In this document: positions 41,092 to 49,348 of the stretch, piece after piece
How positions within the stretch are numbered: position 1 is the first letter of the stretch
Layout of the letters: every line of letters starts with the position of its first letter
Origin: an uncultured Bacteroidales bacterium
GTDB taxonomy: Bacteria; Bacteroidota; Bacteroidia; Bacteroidales; UBA3824
Direction of reading: 5' to 3'
DNA length: 64,000 nt
Assembly: GCA_905234655.1 (NCBI GenBank)
Contig: CAJOJG010000017.1
Coordinates: 1 to 64,000 of the forward strand
The notes under the pieces: model-generated
Databases searched by the model: none
Seen by the model: only the letters and a program-made list of their open reading frames with translations
What the model was told of the DNA's origin: nothing
Program-made: the position numbers and the translations under genes

Positions 41092-42237
41092 TCATTCGCG
41101 GAGGATTTTTGGAACAGGGAGAAAGCAAGGAGGACTTTCGCCGTCACAAGGATTTGCGGAAAACCAGGAGGCGGGAAATATTTGGTTTGACGGTTCTATT
41201 TTGTCTTTTGACGGAACGTAGATGTATTCCATCTCCGTGTTTCCAAGCTTGTCAGTAGAGAGCGATATGGCATATTTTTCATACGAGTAGAAACACGTCT
41301 TATGGTGAAAAACATCATAAAACGGACTTGAACTTAACTCAATACCATAGTAATCAATAATGTTTGTTATTTTTTCTGACCCAAAATCGACATATCCATC
41401 TTTAAGGTCATATTCCAATAAATCCGTAACCCGGGCACGAGATTTATCATGGATAAAGTTGCAATATATCTTTTTCCCGTCGTATGAAAATGCAGATGTA
41501 ATATAAAATTCATCAGGGAAATCGGCGAGTTTAATGCTTTTGACCTTGAAAGTACCAGTCATTCGGTCAAAATCTCCGTAATGAAGCTCTGCAAATCTCA
41601 AGACTGAAGTAAAATGTTTGCAATCAGGACTGAGCATTACATATAAATCGTTATCACGACTGGGTTGTTTTTTATTCTCAAATATCCAATCTTCACTGCC
41701 ACAATATATAACCTCATCATTTGACAACAAATATTTCCGTATCTCGTCATCTCCAGAATAGAACAACCACACTCCACTGCAATCTGACTTGTGCACGGCA
41801 AGCACTATATCGCCCGTCTCAAAATTATCTATTTTCTTTATGACTTTGTTCTTCTCAAGATCTATCATCATATAATTTCTCCCAAAATAATGGACGATAT
41901 TACTTGAACTGCCTGGCACAAAACATTTTGACTCGTAAACAAGCATTGAACTGCCCTCTATGACATTGTTGTCGGCATCATGTAGAATACCATCATACCC
42001 AATTAGCCTCGTATCTCCATTTTCATCTACATAATAGCATTGTTCGACATCATAGTATTCTTTTAAGTAAACATTGTCGCAGACCTCAACACTCGGGTGA
42101 TTTAAATCAAGATAATATCCACCAATGAAAAAACGCGACACATGCTTTGACTGTGAAATGGCTACCCAAGGAAAAATGTTGAGAATCAACAAGACTCCCA
42201 ACATTCTGTAATACACGAAAAAAACTCTGATTACCAT
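41092..42237 (-). CDS. Exported propeller-like protein, cassette 2
   Basis: This 381-aa protein starts at ATG 42237, overlapping the lipoprotein stop by 7 nt; the longer ORF reads through the previous gene. The signal peptide MVIRVFFVYYRMLGVLLILNIFPWVAISQ is followed by repeated beta-strand blocks of propeller type (SCFVPGSSSNIVHYFGRNYMMID.., TSVLRFAELHYGDFDRMTG, TSAFSYDGKKIYCNF). It ends PCFLPVPKILRE, a tail shared with the proteins at 43137 and 46405. No enzymatic motif is visible. It forms a two-gene cassette with the lipoprotein at 42231-42995. Codons are AT-richer than most of the window. Confidence 0.7.
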   Translation of the reverse strand: MVIRVFFVYYRMLGVLLILNIFPWVAISQSKHVSRFFIGGYYLDLNHPSVEVCDNVYLKEYYDVEQCYYVDENGDTRLIGYDGILHDADNNVIEGSSMLVYESKCFVPGSSSNIVHYFGRNYMMIDLEKNKVIKKIDNFETGDIVLAVHKSDCSGVWLFYSGDDEIRKYLLSNDEVIYCGSEDWIFENKKQPSRDNDLYVMLSPDCKHFTSVLRFAELHYGDFDRMTGTFKVKSIKLADFPDEFYITSAFSYDGKKIYCNFIHDKSRARVTDLLEYDLKDGYVDFGSEKITNIIDYYGIELSSSPFYDVFHHKTCFYSYEKYAISLSTDKLGNTEMEYIYVPSKDKIEPSNQIFPASWFSANPCDGESPPCFLPVPKILRE

Positions 42238-42995
42238 TGTTCTGGAGTAATAGTACGGACAAGACGGATTCTCGCTTTTTGGGTAGGGTTGTTCGTATAA
42301 CCGTAAGTGACCTTGCCATTTTGACTTGTCGGCCACCATACTACAACCCCACATCCCTTTTTCTTGTTCGCGCTATTGGAATTAATCCACATAGATGTAA
42401 CGAAATCGATATAATTTCTCAAGTCCCTATCTATCAGTTCTTCTTCTCCTTCGATATACAATTCCAAATCATTTGGAATCAAACTCTTGTCGGAATAGAT
42501 CAAACCAATATTACGAATATCATCTTCGGTAGGAATGTGGAACCCGTTCTCGCGAGCCAAAGTCTTACGATTGAATATAACATTGTCAAAACTTCTCATA
42601 CGGCTGCCTGTTCCAAAATTTCTTTCCCACTCGTAGAAGTAGCCATATTTCACACCAGCCTCATCTCCAGGTAACGTACTATACCATTGTCCACAATTAG
42701 TATGCACATAGTCAAGAAACCACTCTTGAAGAATTGTGAAATCTTCGTTAGCCACTTTTACCGTTCTGTAGGCATCGTATTCTTTACGATTCCTTTTCAT
42801 CATTAGCACAGAGGAGGTATCCAAAAAGGAGAAGCTCTTTGACAGACGTCGCCCCTGCCTGACGCTTGTATCGGACATTTGTGAAATGACTTCAGTGACA
42901 GAGGAATCCTCTTCCTCCTCGCAGGCCGTCATGCCTGCGAGCATCACGGCAACGACTGCCGCAAATGCAATTAGCTTCATGATTCTGTTTTTCAT
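42231..42995 (-). CDS. FISUMP-like lipoprotein, cassette 2
   Basis: This 254-aa lipoprotein has signal MKNRIMKLIAFAAVVAVMLAGMTAC followed by EEEEDSS. The body has KYGYFYEWERNFGTG, GFHIPTEDDIRNIG and IRLVRTI near the end, a pattern like the Fibrobacter major paralogous (FISUMP) domain found in Bacteroidota surface lipoproteins. The upstream 140 bp and the signal-peptide codons are almost identical to those of the lipoprotein at 44521-45468, but the mature sequences barely align. Its stop overlaps the start of the propeller gene by 7 nt. Confidence 0.7.
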   Translation of the reverse strand: MKNRIMKLIAFAAVVAVMLAGMTACEEEEDSSVTEVISQMSDTSVRQGRRLSKSFSFLDTSSVLMMKRNRKEYDAYRTVKVANEDFTILQEWFLDYVHTNCGQWYSTLPGDEAGVKYGYFYEWERNFGTGSRMRSFDNVIFNRKTLARENGFHIPTEDDIRNIGLIYSDKSLIPNDLELYIEGEEELIDRDLRNYIDFVTSMWINSNSANKKKGCGVVVWWPTSQNGKVTYGYTNNPTQKARIRLVRTITPEQW

Positions 42996-43136
42996 GTTAA
43001 TATGAATTATTTATTGATTACGGGCAAGCAATATTGCTTCCACGCCACAAAATTTTCCGAAAACACGTGCCACTTTTGGGTAATTTTTCGTGCGGAAGTC
43101 AAAAATTACCCAAAAGCGGCATGTTAGATTAAAGCA
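42996..43136. repeat. Cassette-boundary repeat, copy B
   Basis: Includes gttaatatgaattatttattgattacgggcaagcaatattgcttccacgccac and a 20-bp stem gccacttttgggtaattttt (43069-43088) with its complement (43101-43120), 19 of 20 paired, loop cgtgcggaagtc. Then ttagattaaagcatcattcgcgg. Nearly identical to copy C. It holds the lipoprotein promoter region and the terminator-like hairpin of the upstream cassette. Confidence 0.85.
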
Positions 43137-44546
43137 TCATTCGCGGATTATTTTTGGAAGAGAAACCTGTTTTGGAATTTTCACAAATTTTGAAACCGTC
43201 TTCATTTCATCATTATGGAACAAAACACTCATGGTGACATTGCAAATCCCGAATGACATGAAATTATGAACGACATGCCTTCCTTCAGCAATAACACCAT
43301 CGCCAAAATCCCACGATACTTTTTTAGCGCCAATACCTCGGTAATCGAAACTTGCCGAACCACACTCCACCGCATAAAGGAATGACGGCAGGTAACGAGG
43401 AACATGAAGAAACGAATTTTCACACACAGCTCCGTCGAGATACAACGCTTGGTAATTGAACTTACAATCATTCGACGGAGCATCCGGACTTTCTATGACA
43501 GAAACATATCCATCACCAGAAAAACCAAGGTATATATTTCCATCAGGACCTACTATCATGTCAGACCGACTGTTAAAAATATCCCCCGACATTTGCTTCC
43601 GTAGGACGACAATGGTGTCTGCAACCTCACTTGCTTTGTGAATTGAGCCCACAATCCTGTACCTGATAACCATAAATTCCGACTTTGTTTTTCCATATTT
43701 GCCACAGAACAAATATTCACCCGACGGCGAAAACTCAAAACAACTAACACTGTCTATACCCATGTCCACCTTACCTGCCACATCGCCATACTCGCCGATC
43801 TCAGTTCTGTAATACTTCTCTCCATTTTTGAACAATAAAAAAGAGCCGTCAGCAGAAATCCTCAGATTAGAACGGTAGACGGTCGTAGTCATTTTAAAAT
43901 CACGTGCAGTCGATACCAACATAAGGCTATCAGAAACTTCAAATGTTTTAAGGCAACCTTCCTCGTCATTATACACAATCAGACACGGATAATCATTGAC
44001 ACTTACAGTCACAAAATCGTCTATCCTTAAACCACGATAAACATCATGCGAAGCCAAGGAAACTATACCTTTGGCACAATTAATTATCAAATGATGAAGT
44101 TCATGCACACTTCCTACCTTGGCATTCTCCTTTTTCACAAAAAGATGGTGTACATCCTTGTTTTCATTGTCGCCGATATTACAAATCCCGAAATCAAACG
44201 CGGAAACAAAAGAATCATTGTATATTACCCTATTTTCAAAATCAGCAACCTCAAAATACAGGACTCCATTCTTCTTTACGAGATAACAATAAAACAGGAG
44301 ATTCCCGTAATCATCGGAATATGCGACAAAATAGTCGTGCATATTATGACTATTATGATAATCTTCGCTTCCCTCATAAACTGGCATGACCACGGCCCTC
44401 CCGTCCTGAAAAGACACATGCGCACCAGACCCGAAAATCCAATTGTCATAATTTTTCTGACAAACCGCCGATGGAACGGAGCTTGTCAGAAAAAAAATGA
44501 ACAGAATTGCCAGGATTGCATTACTGATATTTCGGCTCGAAAACAT
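43137..44546 (-). CDS. Exported propeller + PKD protein, cassette 1
   Basis: This 469-aa protein starts at ATG 44546 (signal MFSSRNISNAILAILFIFFLTSSVPSAVCQ), overlapping the lipoprotein stop by 26 nt. The mature N-terminus YDNWIFGSGAHVSFQDGRAVVMP is typical of Bacteroidota propeller proteins that carry PKD domains; blades include GSFLLFKNGEKYYRTE and MIVGPDGNIYLGFSGDGYVSVI. A PKD-like domain follows (VSWDFGDGVIAEGRHVVHNF, near residue 415). It ends VSLPKIIRE, the same tail as the cassette 2 protein. Likely surface or periplasmic; partner or ligand unknown. Confidence 0.72.
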   Translation of the reverse strand: MFSSRNISNAILAILFIFFLTSSVPSAVCQKNYDNWIFGSGAHVSFQDGRAVVMPVYEGSEDYHNSHNMHDYFVAYSDDYGNLLFYCYLVKKNGVLYFEVADFENRVIYNDSFVSAFDFGICNIGDNENKDVHHLFVKKENAKVGSVHELHHLIINCAKGIVSLASHDVYRGLRIDDFVTVSVNDYPCLIVYNDEEGCLKTFEVSDSLMLVSTARDFKMTTTVYRSNLRISADGSFLLFKNGEKYYRTEIGEYGDVAGKVDMGIDSVSCFEFSPSGEYLFCGKYGKTKSEFMVIRYRIVGSIHKASEVADTIVVLRKQMSGDIFNSRSDMIVGPDGNIYLGFSGDGYVSVIESPDAPSNDCKFNYQALYLDGAVCENSFLHVPRYLPSFLYAVECGSASFDYRGIGAKKVSWDFGDGVIAEGRHVVHNFMSFGICNVTMSVLFHNDEMKTVSKFVKIPKQVSLPKIIRE

Positions 44547-45468
44547 AGCGTATTGAATAGCACTCACGATCAAGCGTCTGAAGTCCAATAAATGCTACAT
44601 AATCGTAATATTTCTTGTCAAGCGGATTCTTGTAATGACGTTTCACCGTGAAAAAACGGTGCCCATTATCTGAACCATCCTGCATGTGAAATACTCCTTC
44701 CTCTCCAAGCGCATTAAACCAACCGCATGAAAGAGTTTCATTGTATGTGCCATACCGATAACCAGCAAATGTCTTGTCACAATCCTTATCAGTACCTTTT
44801 TTCAAACCACATAAAAAAGCATCGAAATACATTTCATCCCAACCTGAAAAATCATGAACGCTTTTCAATTGTTGCTGATATACATCATGGTCTTCTTCCA
44901 TCAAATCATTAATGTCAATTCTGTTTGGCAACCTACCCACATGTTCATAAACTCTTGTAGGTCTTCCGTTAGCTCTGTAATCAGGCAATTTCATATAGAA
45001 ATCATTACGAAGTTGGTATGCCAGCGGCCATTGATACAGATAGCCATATTTCGCCGCATTCGATTCCTTGAAGTCATACACTGTGCATTGATGATTGAAT
45101 TCTACTTTTTCAGCCACATTGTCAATCATCATGTAGAAGTACCTGCCAGGGTTAGATACTCGATAGACTTTTACCGCAAGGTATTTTTTCTTTGGATCTG
45201 AATAGCAATAGACAGTGTCAACTTCCAAATAGTCCGATTCATCGGCGACAAGACCCTTAGATACGCCAGCAGCATACTTCTGACTGAACGTCCACTCCAT
45301 CCTCTTACCGTCAACGACAAGTACGCCGTCATTAGCCACTTCCACTTGCTCACTGACTGATTCTGCCTCAACCACTACCGGTTCTTCCTCCTCGCAGGCC
45401 GTCATGCCTGCGAGCACCACGGCAATGACTGCCGCAAATGCAATTAGCTTCATGATTCTGTTTTTCAT
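44521..45468 (-). CDS. FISUMP-like lipoprotein, cassette 1
   Basis: This 315-aa lipoprotein has signal MKNRIMKLIAFAAVIAVVLAGMTAC, almost the same as cassette 2. The body has KYGYLYQWPLAYQLRNDFYMKLPD, RLPNRIDINDLMEED, AGYRYGTYNETLSCGWFNALGEEGVFHMQ and CYSIRYVFEP, which fit a FISUMP-type domain (YLYtW..LP...L...F.A..G......G.FW....IR.V). The propeller gene starts inside its last codons. It lies directly after the LuxR-type regulator gene and repeat copy C on the minus strand. Confidence 0.72.
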   Translation of the reverse strand: MKNRIMKLIAFAAVIAVVLAGMTACEEEEPVVVEAESVSEQVEVANDGVLVVDGKRMEWTFSQKYAAGVSKGLVADESDYLEVDTVYCYSDPKKKYLAVKVYRVSNPGRYFYMMIDNVAEKVEFNHQCTVYDFKESNAAKYGYLYQWPLAYQLRNDFYMKLPDYRANGRPTRVYEHVGRLPNRIDINDLMEEDHDVYQQQLKSVHDFSGWDEMYFDAFLCGLKKGTDKDCDKTFAGYRYGTYNETLSCGWFNALGEEGVFHMQDGSDNGHRFFTVKRHYKNPLDKKYYDYVAFIGLQTLDRECYSIRYVFEPKYQ

Positions 45469-45592
45469 GTTAATATGAATTATTTATTGATTACGGGCAA
45501 GCAATATTGCTTCCACGCCACAAAAAACACGTGCCACTTTTGGGTAATTTTTCGTGCGGAAGTCAAAAATTACCCAAAAGCGGCAGGTTAGA
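45469..45592. repeat. Cassette-boundary repeat, copy C
   Basis: Almost identical to copy B: gttaatatgaattatttattgattacgggcaagcaatattgc, then the 20-bp hairpin (45533-45552 with 45565-45584) and gttagattaaagcatc. A 10-15 nt piece (attttccga) of copy B is missing between cacaaaa and aacacg. It joins here to the LuxR gene's 3' end instead of a propeller gene's 3' end. Confidence 0.85.
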
Positions 45593-46336
45593 TTAAAGCA
45601 TCTTGTGATTCACGCAATAAAACAACGCCTCGGAGATATTAGAGACATCAAGTTTCTTAAAAAGACGCTTCCTGTAAGTCTTCACGGAATCCACTGACAG
45701 GCATATAGATTTTGCGATGTCGTCCATGGTGCGCCCCTGTGCCGAGAGCCACAGTATTTGCCTTTCGATGTCAGTCAAGACGACAACCTCCTGCCGCGTC
45801 CAGCAGCGCGTAGACAACGAATACTCATAATAATCAGGCTCACCTTCCTTGCACAAGACAATATTGCCGGAACTTTGTCCCGTAGGCATCGTCAGGACAA
45901 AAAGTCCGACCTTGACATTGCCATCCACAACTTTGACAGGCACAAAATATTGGAGCATCAGCATCTTGCCAAGATGGAAATTATACGAAACCTTGACTTT
46001 CAAGATTTCATCGTCAGGCATCCCCCGCAAGAACGAGAACACGGCCTCATTAATCTTCACAAGCATCTTATAATCCTCGTCCGGCACGCACTTCACAAAC
46101 TTGTCGCAGTCCACGTCCCCCACCTCTGATGTATCGACACCGCACCACCGCGCAATATTGTCGGTCATATACAGCACCTTGTTATCCTCATAGTCCACGA
46201 GGTACATCCCGCACCCAAATATTTGCGTCATGGACTTGGCGAGCCTTAAGTCCACACCGGCAACACCGCCGCCACATTCCCCACGTCCCATGATAAAATT
46301 TGGATAACTGAAAAAATCTTTGATGCTCTTTTCCAT
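45593..46336 (-). CDS. LuxR-type regulator with PAS-like sensor
   Basis: This 247-aa protein starts at ATG 46336 (MEKSIKDFFSYPNF). Residues ~30-130 look like a PAS-type sensor (YLVDYEDNKVLYMTDNIARWCGVD). The C-terminal LuxR/GerE helix-turn-helix is clear (LTDIERQILWLSAQGRTMDDIAKSICLSVDSVKTYRKRLFKKL). Such two-part regulators in Bacteroidota sense small molecules or redox state and bind DNA. It sits between the truncated propeller gene and the two cassettes on the same strand, so it may control them; this is inference. Confidence 0.85.
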   Translation of the reverse strand: MEKSIKDFFSYPNFIMGRGECGGGVAGVDLRLAKSMTQIFGCGMYLVDYEDNKVLYMTDNIARWCGVDTSEVGDVDCDKFVKCVPDEDYKMLVKINEAVFSFLRGMPDDEILKVKVSYNFHLGKMLMLQYFVPVKVVDGNVKVGLFVLTMPTGQSSGNIVLCKEGEPDYYEYSLSTRCWTRQEVVVLTDIERQILWLSAQGRTMDDIAKSICLSVDSVKTYRKRLFKKLDVSNISEALFYCVNHKML

Positions 46337-46404
46337 CGTGTCTTTTTTTAATATTTCCGCCGCAAATATAGACACAATGAAGAAAAAAGCAAAATTAATT
46401 TCGG

Positions 46405-46920
46405 TTATTCGCGGATTATTTTTGGAAGAGGGAGCAGGCAGGGATTAATGTGCGACATCTGCCGACGCATAATTTGAGGAAAATAATAGCCACCGAAATT
46501 CATGGAACAATCTGATCCAATCGTATTTACAAGCACTTCTCCTTCCTCAACTCCGTCAATGACATAAACCACTCCGCCACCACCATTCGTCGCATACAGA
46601 CTTCCATCGATGCCTTGTTGAATCATAAACAGCCCTTCATTGTTCCCGCCAAAATCATAAAACACCTTAAACTTAGAAAAAACCAATCCTTCGGACAAAT
46701 CATAACCAATAAGCAAATCATTTCTTACAGCCATCAAATATTTGTCATTTCTTGTCAGTGCAAAAAACAGGTTTCCATCTGGCTTTGTGACAGAAGATAC
46801 AGAAATTTCTTCCGTATGGCGGTCAACATCCAAGATAAAAAAATCGGAACTTGTACACGCATATACCCTTGCCCCATCCAACGTCTGCCTAATGCAACAA
46901 ATGAACGAAGTTATTATTGC
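46405..46920 (-). pseudogene. 5'-truncated propeller-protein gene of the cassette family
   Basis: The frame gives ~170 residues (GARVYACTSSDFFILDVDRHTEEISVSS.., GSLYATNGGGGVVYVIDG) and ends PCLLPLPKIIRE, the family tail. Its 5' end runs directly into the cassette-boundary repeat (gcttccacgcc), and the only start is a GTG within that repeat. It has no signal peptide, so the N-terminal part was deleted. It is a third member of the propeller group. Confidence 0.7.
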
Positions 46921-46981
46921 TTCCACGCCACAAAAATATACACATTATTCCGAAAACACGTGCCACTTTTGGGTAATTTTA
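46917..46981. repeat. Cassette-boundary repeat, half copy D
   Basis: Carries ttgcttccacgccacaaaaatatacac, ccgaaaacacgtgccacttttgggtaatttt and then stops; the right arm of the hairpin is missing. It closes the array at its right end, just before the promoter of the OmpA gene. Confidence 0.7.
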
Positions 46982-47003
46982 TTATCACTCTTTAACATTT
47001 TTT

Positions 47004-47034
47004 TTTGCCATAACACAAAAACTGATTACCTTTG
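47004..47034 (+). promoter_or_regulatory. Promoter of the PorE-like operon
   Basis: TTTG (47004-47007) and TACCTTTG (47027-47034) with 19 nt between them, 36 nt upstream of ATG 47070. Confidence 0.85.
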
Positions 47035-47069
47035 CAGCGCACAAGGCAACCATACAAAACTACCCAAAC

Positions 47070-49334
47070 ATGAAAAAAACTGTTTTAATACACGCGCTCG
47101 GGCTAATGGCCTTCGCAGCCAACAGCACGGCGCAGACGACATCCTACGACCTGTTCCCAGTCCCTGAAGGGTTCAAGGCCGTCGCTGCCAACATTTCGGC
47201 AAACGGACTTAACGCCATTGTCGAAATAGAGAACGAGCCGCAGTCAAAAAAAGAAGAAAAAATAACAAAATACATCTTCTTCACCAAGACTAACGGCCAA
47301 TTCGGAAACCCATCGGAAAACAACCCTCTCAACAGCCTCATCGAGAAAAACATAAAGCCGATGCAGCCATCGCTATCCAACGACGGCAACAAAATATACT
47401 TCGCCGCCGACAATGGCTCTGGAAACACCGACATATACGTAGTCTCTAAGTCAAACGGACAATGGAGCGACATGACGCCGCTCAGCGACAGCATAAACTC
47501 ACCAGCCCAGGAGCAGTACCCAGCCATATCGGCAGACGGCAACACGATATACTTCACGAGGATTAAAGTCCCGGCAAAAGGCGAAAAACTCATCGACCCG
47601 CGATGCGGCATAATCTACATGAGCACCCACAAGCCCGACGGCACATGGACAAAAGCCAAAGACGTGCCGGAGCCCGTAACGCTCGGCTGTGACGCATCAC
47701 TGTACGTCGCGCCCGACAACCAGACCCTGTATTTCGCCTCAATCCGCAAGGAAGGCAGGACAGACTTTGACATATACTACACGCACAGGCCAAACCAAAA
47801 GTCATGGATAATCCCGCTGCCAATCGACTCGGTCAACGGCCTCTACAACGACTTCTCGCCATCATTCGACTACCAAAGCAAGATGATGTACTCACTGCAT
47901 AGCGAAAAGAAGTCACAGGCTCTCGTCAAAACCGAAATCCCGCCCAACTTCCACCACCTGCCGGTCACAAGGTACATCGGAAAGACAATCGACAAATACA
48001 CAAACCAGCCGCTCCAGACCGACATTACAATCAAGGACGCGCGAAGCTCCGAAATCCTCGCCCAATATAAAAGCGACGAGAAAACCGGCGAGTACGACTT
48101 CTTCATCACCGAACCGTCGCCGGTGTTCATCGACTTCAGCCACCCAGGCTACTCCCACAACATCATCGAGACAACCCCGGACGGCAAGGAACACAAGCAG
48201 GACTACACCTTCTTCAATAAAGTCGACATCCAGGTCAACGTATTCGACTCCGAAATGTTCGACGCATTGGAAGGCGACTTCTACGTCCAGGCCGACGGCA
48301 AAGACACGACACTGAACATCGACGAATTTGCCACTGGCCGCTACAAAACCACACTACCCATCGGAACAAACTTCGACTTCAAAATCACAAAAGACCTCTT
48401 CCTCGACTACGACTTTAAGGTCGACCTATCGCAAGTCGTGCTGTTCGAATCCGTAGAACGCGACGCCGAGCTTGTCTCGAGCAAGACACTGCTCAAAGTC
48501 CAGGTCAAAGGCCTCGAAGAAGGCGAGACCGCCGACGTGACCATTGTGGACATATCCACAATCTCAAAATACTCCACCACCGCCACCACCGACGACAACG
48601 GATACGTCGAGTTCTGGCTCCGCAAAGGCGACCTCTACACCGTCAGCATCTTCAAGAAAGGCTATACGCCATTCAACCAGACTACCGCCCTCGGCGCAAA
48701 AGACCTCGCATTCGACAAACTCCGCAGACGCACAGGCCGTCAGACTAAGGACGCCGACTTCCAGACAAGCGGCCAAGGCCTCGACTACACAAGGCAAAGG
48801 CGCGCACACGGCGACGACTTCGACGAGGACGACGAAGAAGCATACCTCCTCTCAGACGAAGATAGGCAGAGGAGAAGCACCAAGGACTTCGACTTCTCTA
48901 ACCTCAACTTCTCCACCGACGAGACCATCAACCTCGACGGTAGCGTCACCGTCGTCGCCGAAATCCGAAAAATCAAGGAAGGCGTAGTAATGGAAATTCC
49001 CAACATCAACTTCGAGACTAACAGCTCCACACTCACCGAGTCAAGCTACGAAGGCCTCGAAATCCTCGTCAACATCATGAAATCGAACCCGGACGTCAGC
49101 GTCGAAATATCCGCACACACCGACGACACCGGCTCCGACGAATATAACAACAAACTGTCCGACCAAAGGGCCGCCTCCGCTGCGGCATACTTCATAACAA
49201 AAGGTGTATCCAGGAAAAGGATCATTACCAAAGGATACGGAAAGTCAATGCCGATTGTACCAAACGACAGCGACGAAAACAGGGCTAAAAACCGCCGTGT
49301 CGAAGTCAAAGTCATCAGCACAGTTAAAAGCTAA
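47070..49334 (+). CDS. PorE-like OmpA-family protein (propeller + CNA-B/CRD + OmpA)
   Basis: This 754-aa exported protein has signal MKKTVLIHALGLMAFAANSTAQ, then PD40/TolB-type propeller blades (residues ~25-300; QPSLSNDGNKIYFAADNGSGNTDIYVVS, YPAISADGNTIYFTR), one or two carboxypeptidase-regulatory-like beta domains (~310-400 and ~480-540), an acidic Asp/Glu-rich linker, and a C-terminal OmpA peptidoglycan-binding domain (~640-750; NFETNSSTLTESSYEGLEILVNIM, DNKLSDQRAASAAAYF, ENRAKNRRVEVKV). This order matches PorE-type T9SS proteins, except that no TPR region is present. It probably anchors surface machinery to peptidoglycan. It is first in an operon with the next gene (14 nt away). Confidence 0.85.
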   Translation: MKKTVLIHALGLMAFAANSTAQTTSYDLFPVPEGFKAVAANISANGLNAIVEIENEPQSKKEEKITKYIFFTKTNGQFGNPSENNPLNSLIEKNIKPMQPSLSNDGNKIYFAADNGSGNTDIYVVSKSNGQWSDMTPLSDSINSPAQEQYPAISADGNTIYFTRIKVPAKGEKLIDPRCGIIYMSTHKPDGTWTKAKDVPEPVTLGCDASLYVAPDNQTLYFASIRKEGRTDFDIYYTHRPNQKSWIIPLPIDSVNGLYNDFSPSFDYQSKMMYSLHSEKKSQALVKTEIPPNFHHLPVTRYIGKTIDKYTNQPLQTDITIKDARSSEILAQYKSDEKTGEYDFFITEPSPVFIDFSHPGYSHNIIETTPDGKEHKQDYTFFNKVDIQVNVFDSEMFDALEGDFYVQADGKDTTLNIDEFATGRYKTTLPIGTNFDFKITKDLFLDYDFKVDLSQVVLFESVERDAELVSSKTLLKVQVKGLEEGETADVTIVDISTISKYSTTATTDDNGYVEFWLRKGDLYTVSIFKKGYTPFNQTTALGAKDLAFDKLRRRTGRQTKDADFQTSGQGLDYTRQRRAHGDDFDEDDEEAYLLSDEDRQRRSTKDFDFSNLNFSTDETINLDGSVTVVAEIRKIKEGVVMEIPNINFETNSSTLTESSYEGLEILVNIMKSNPDVSVEISAHTDDTGSDEYNNKLSDQRAASAAAYFITKGVSRKRIITKGYGKSMPIVPNDSDENRAKNRRVEVKVISTVKS

Positions 49335-49348
49335 AACAACCTCAAAAA

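Noticed and set aside
46405-46926. Intact 173-aa gene
   Set aside because: The only start is a GTG within the boundary repeat, there is no signal peptide, and the sequence begins in the middle of a propeller; treated as truncated.
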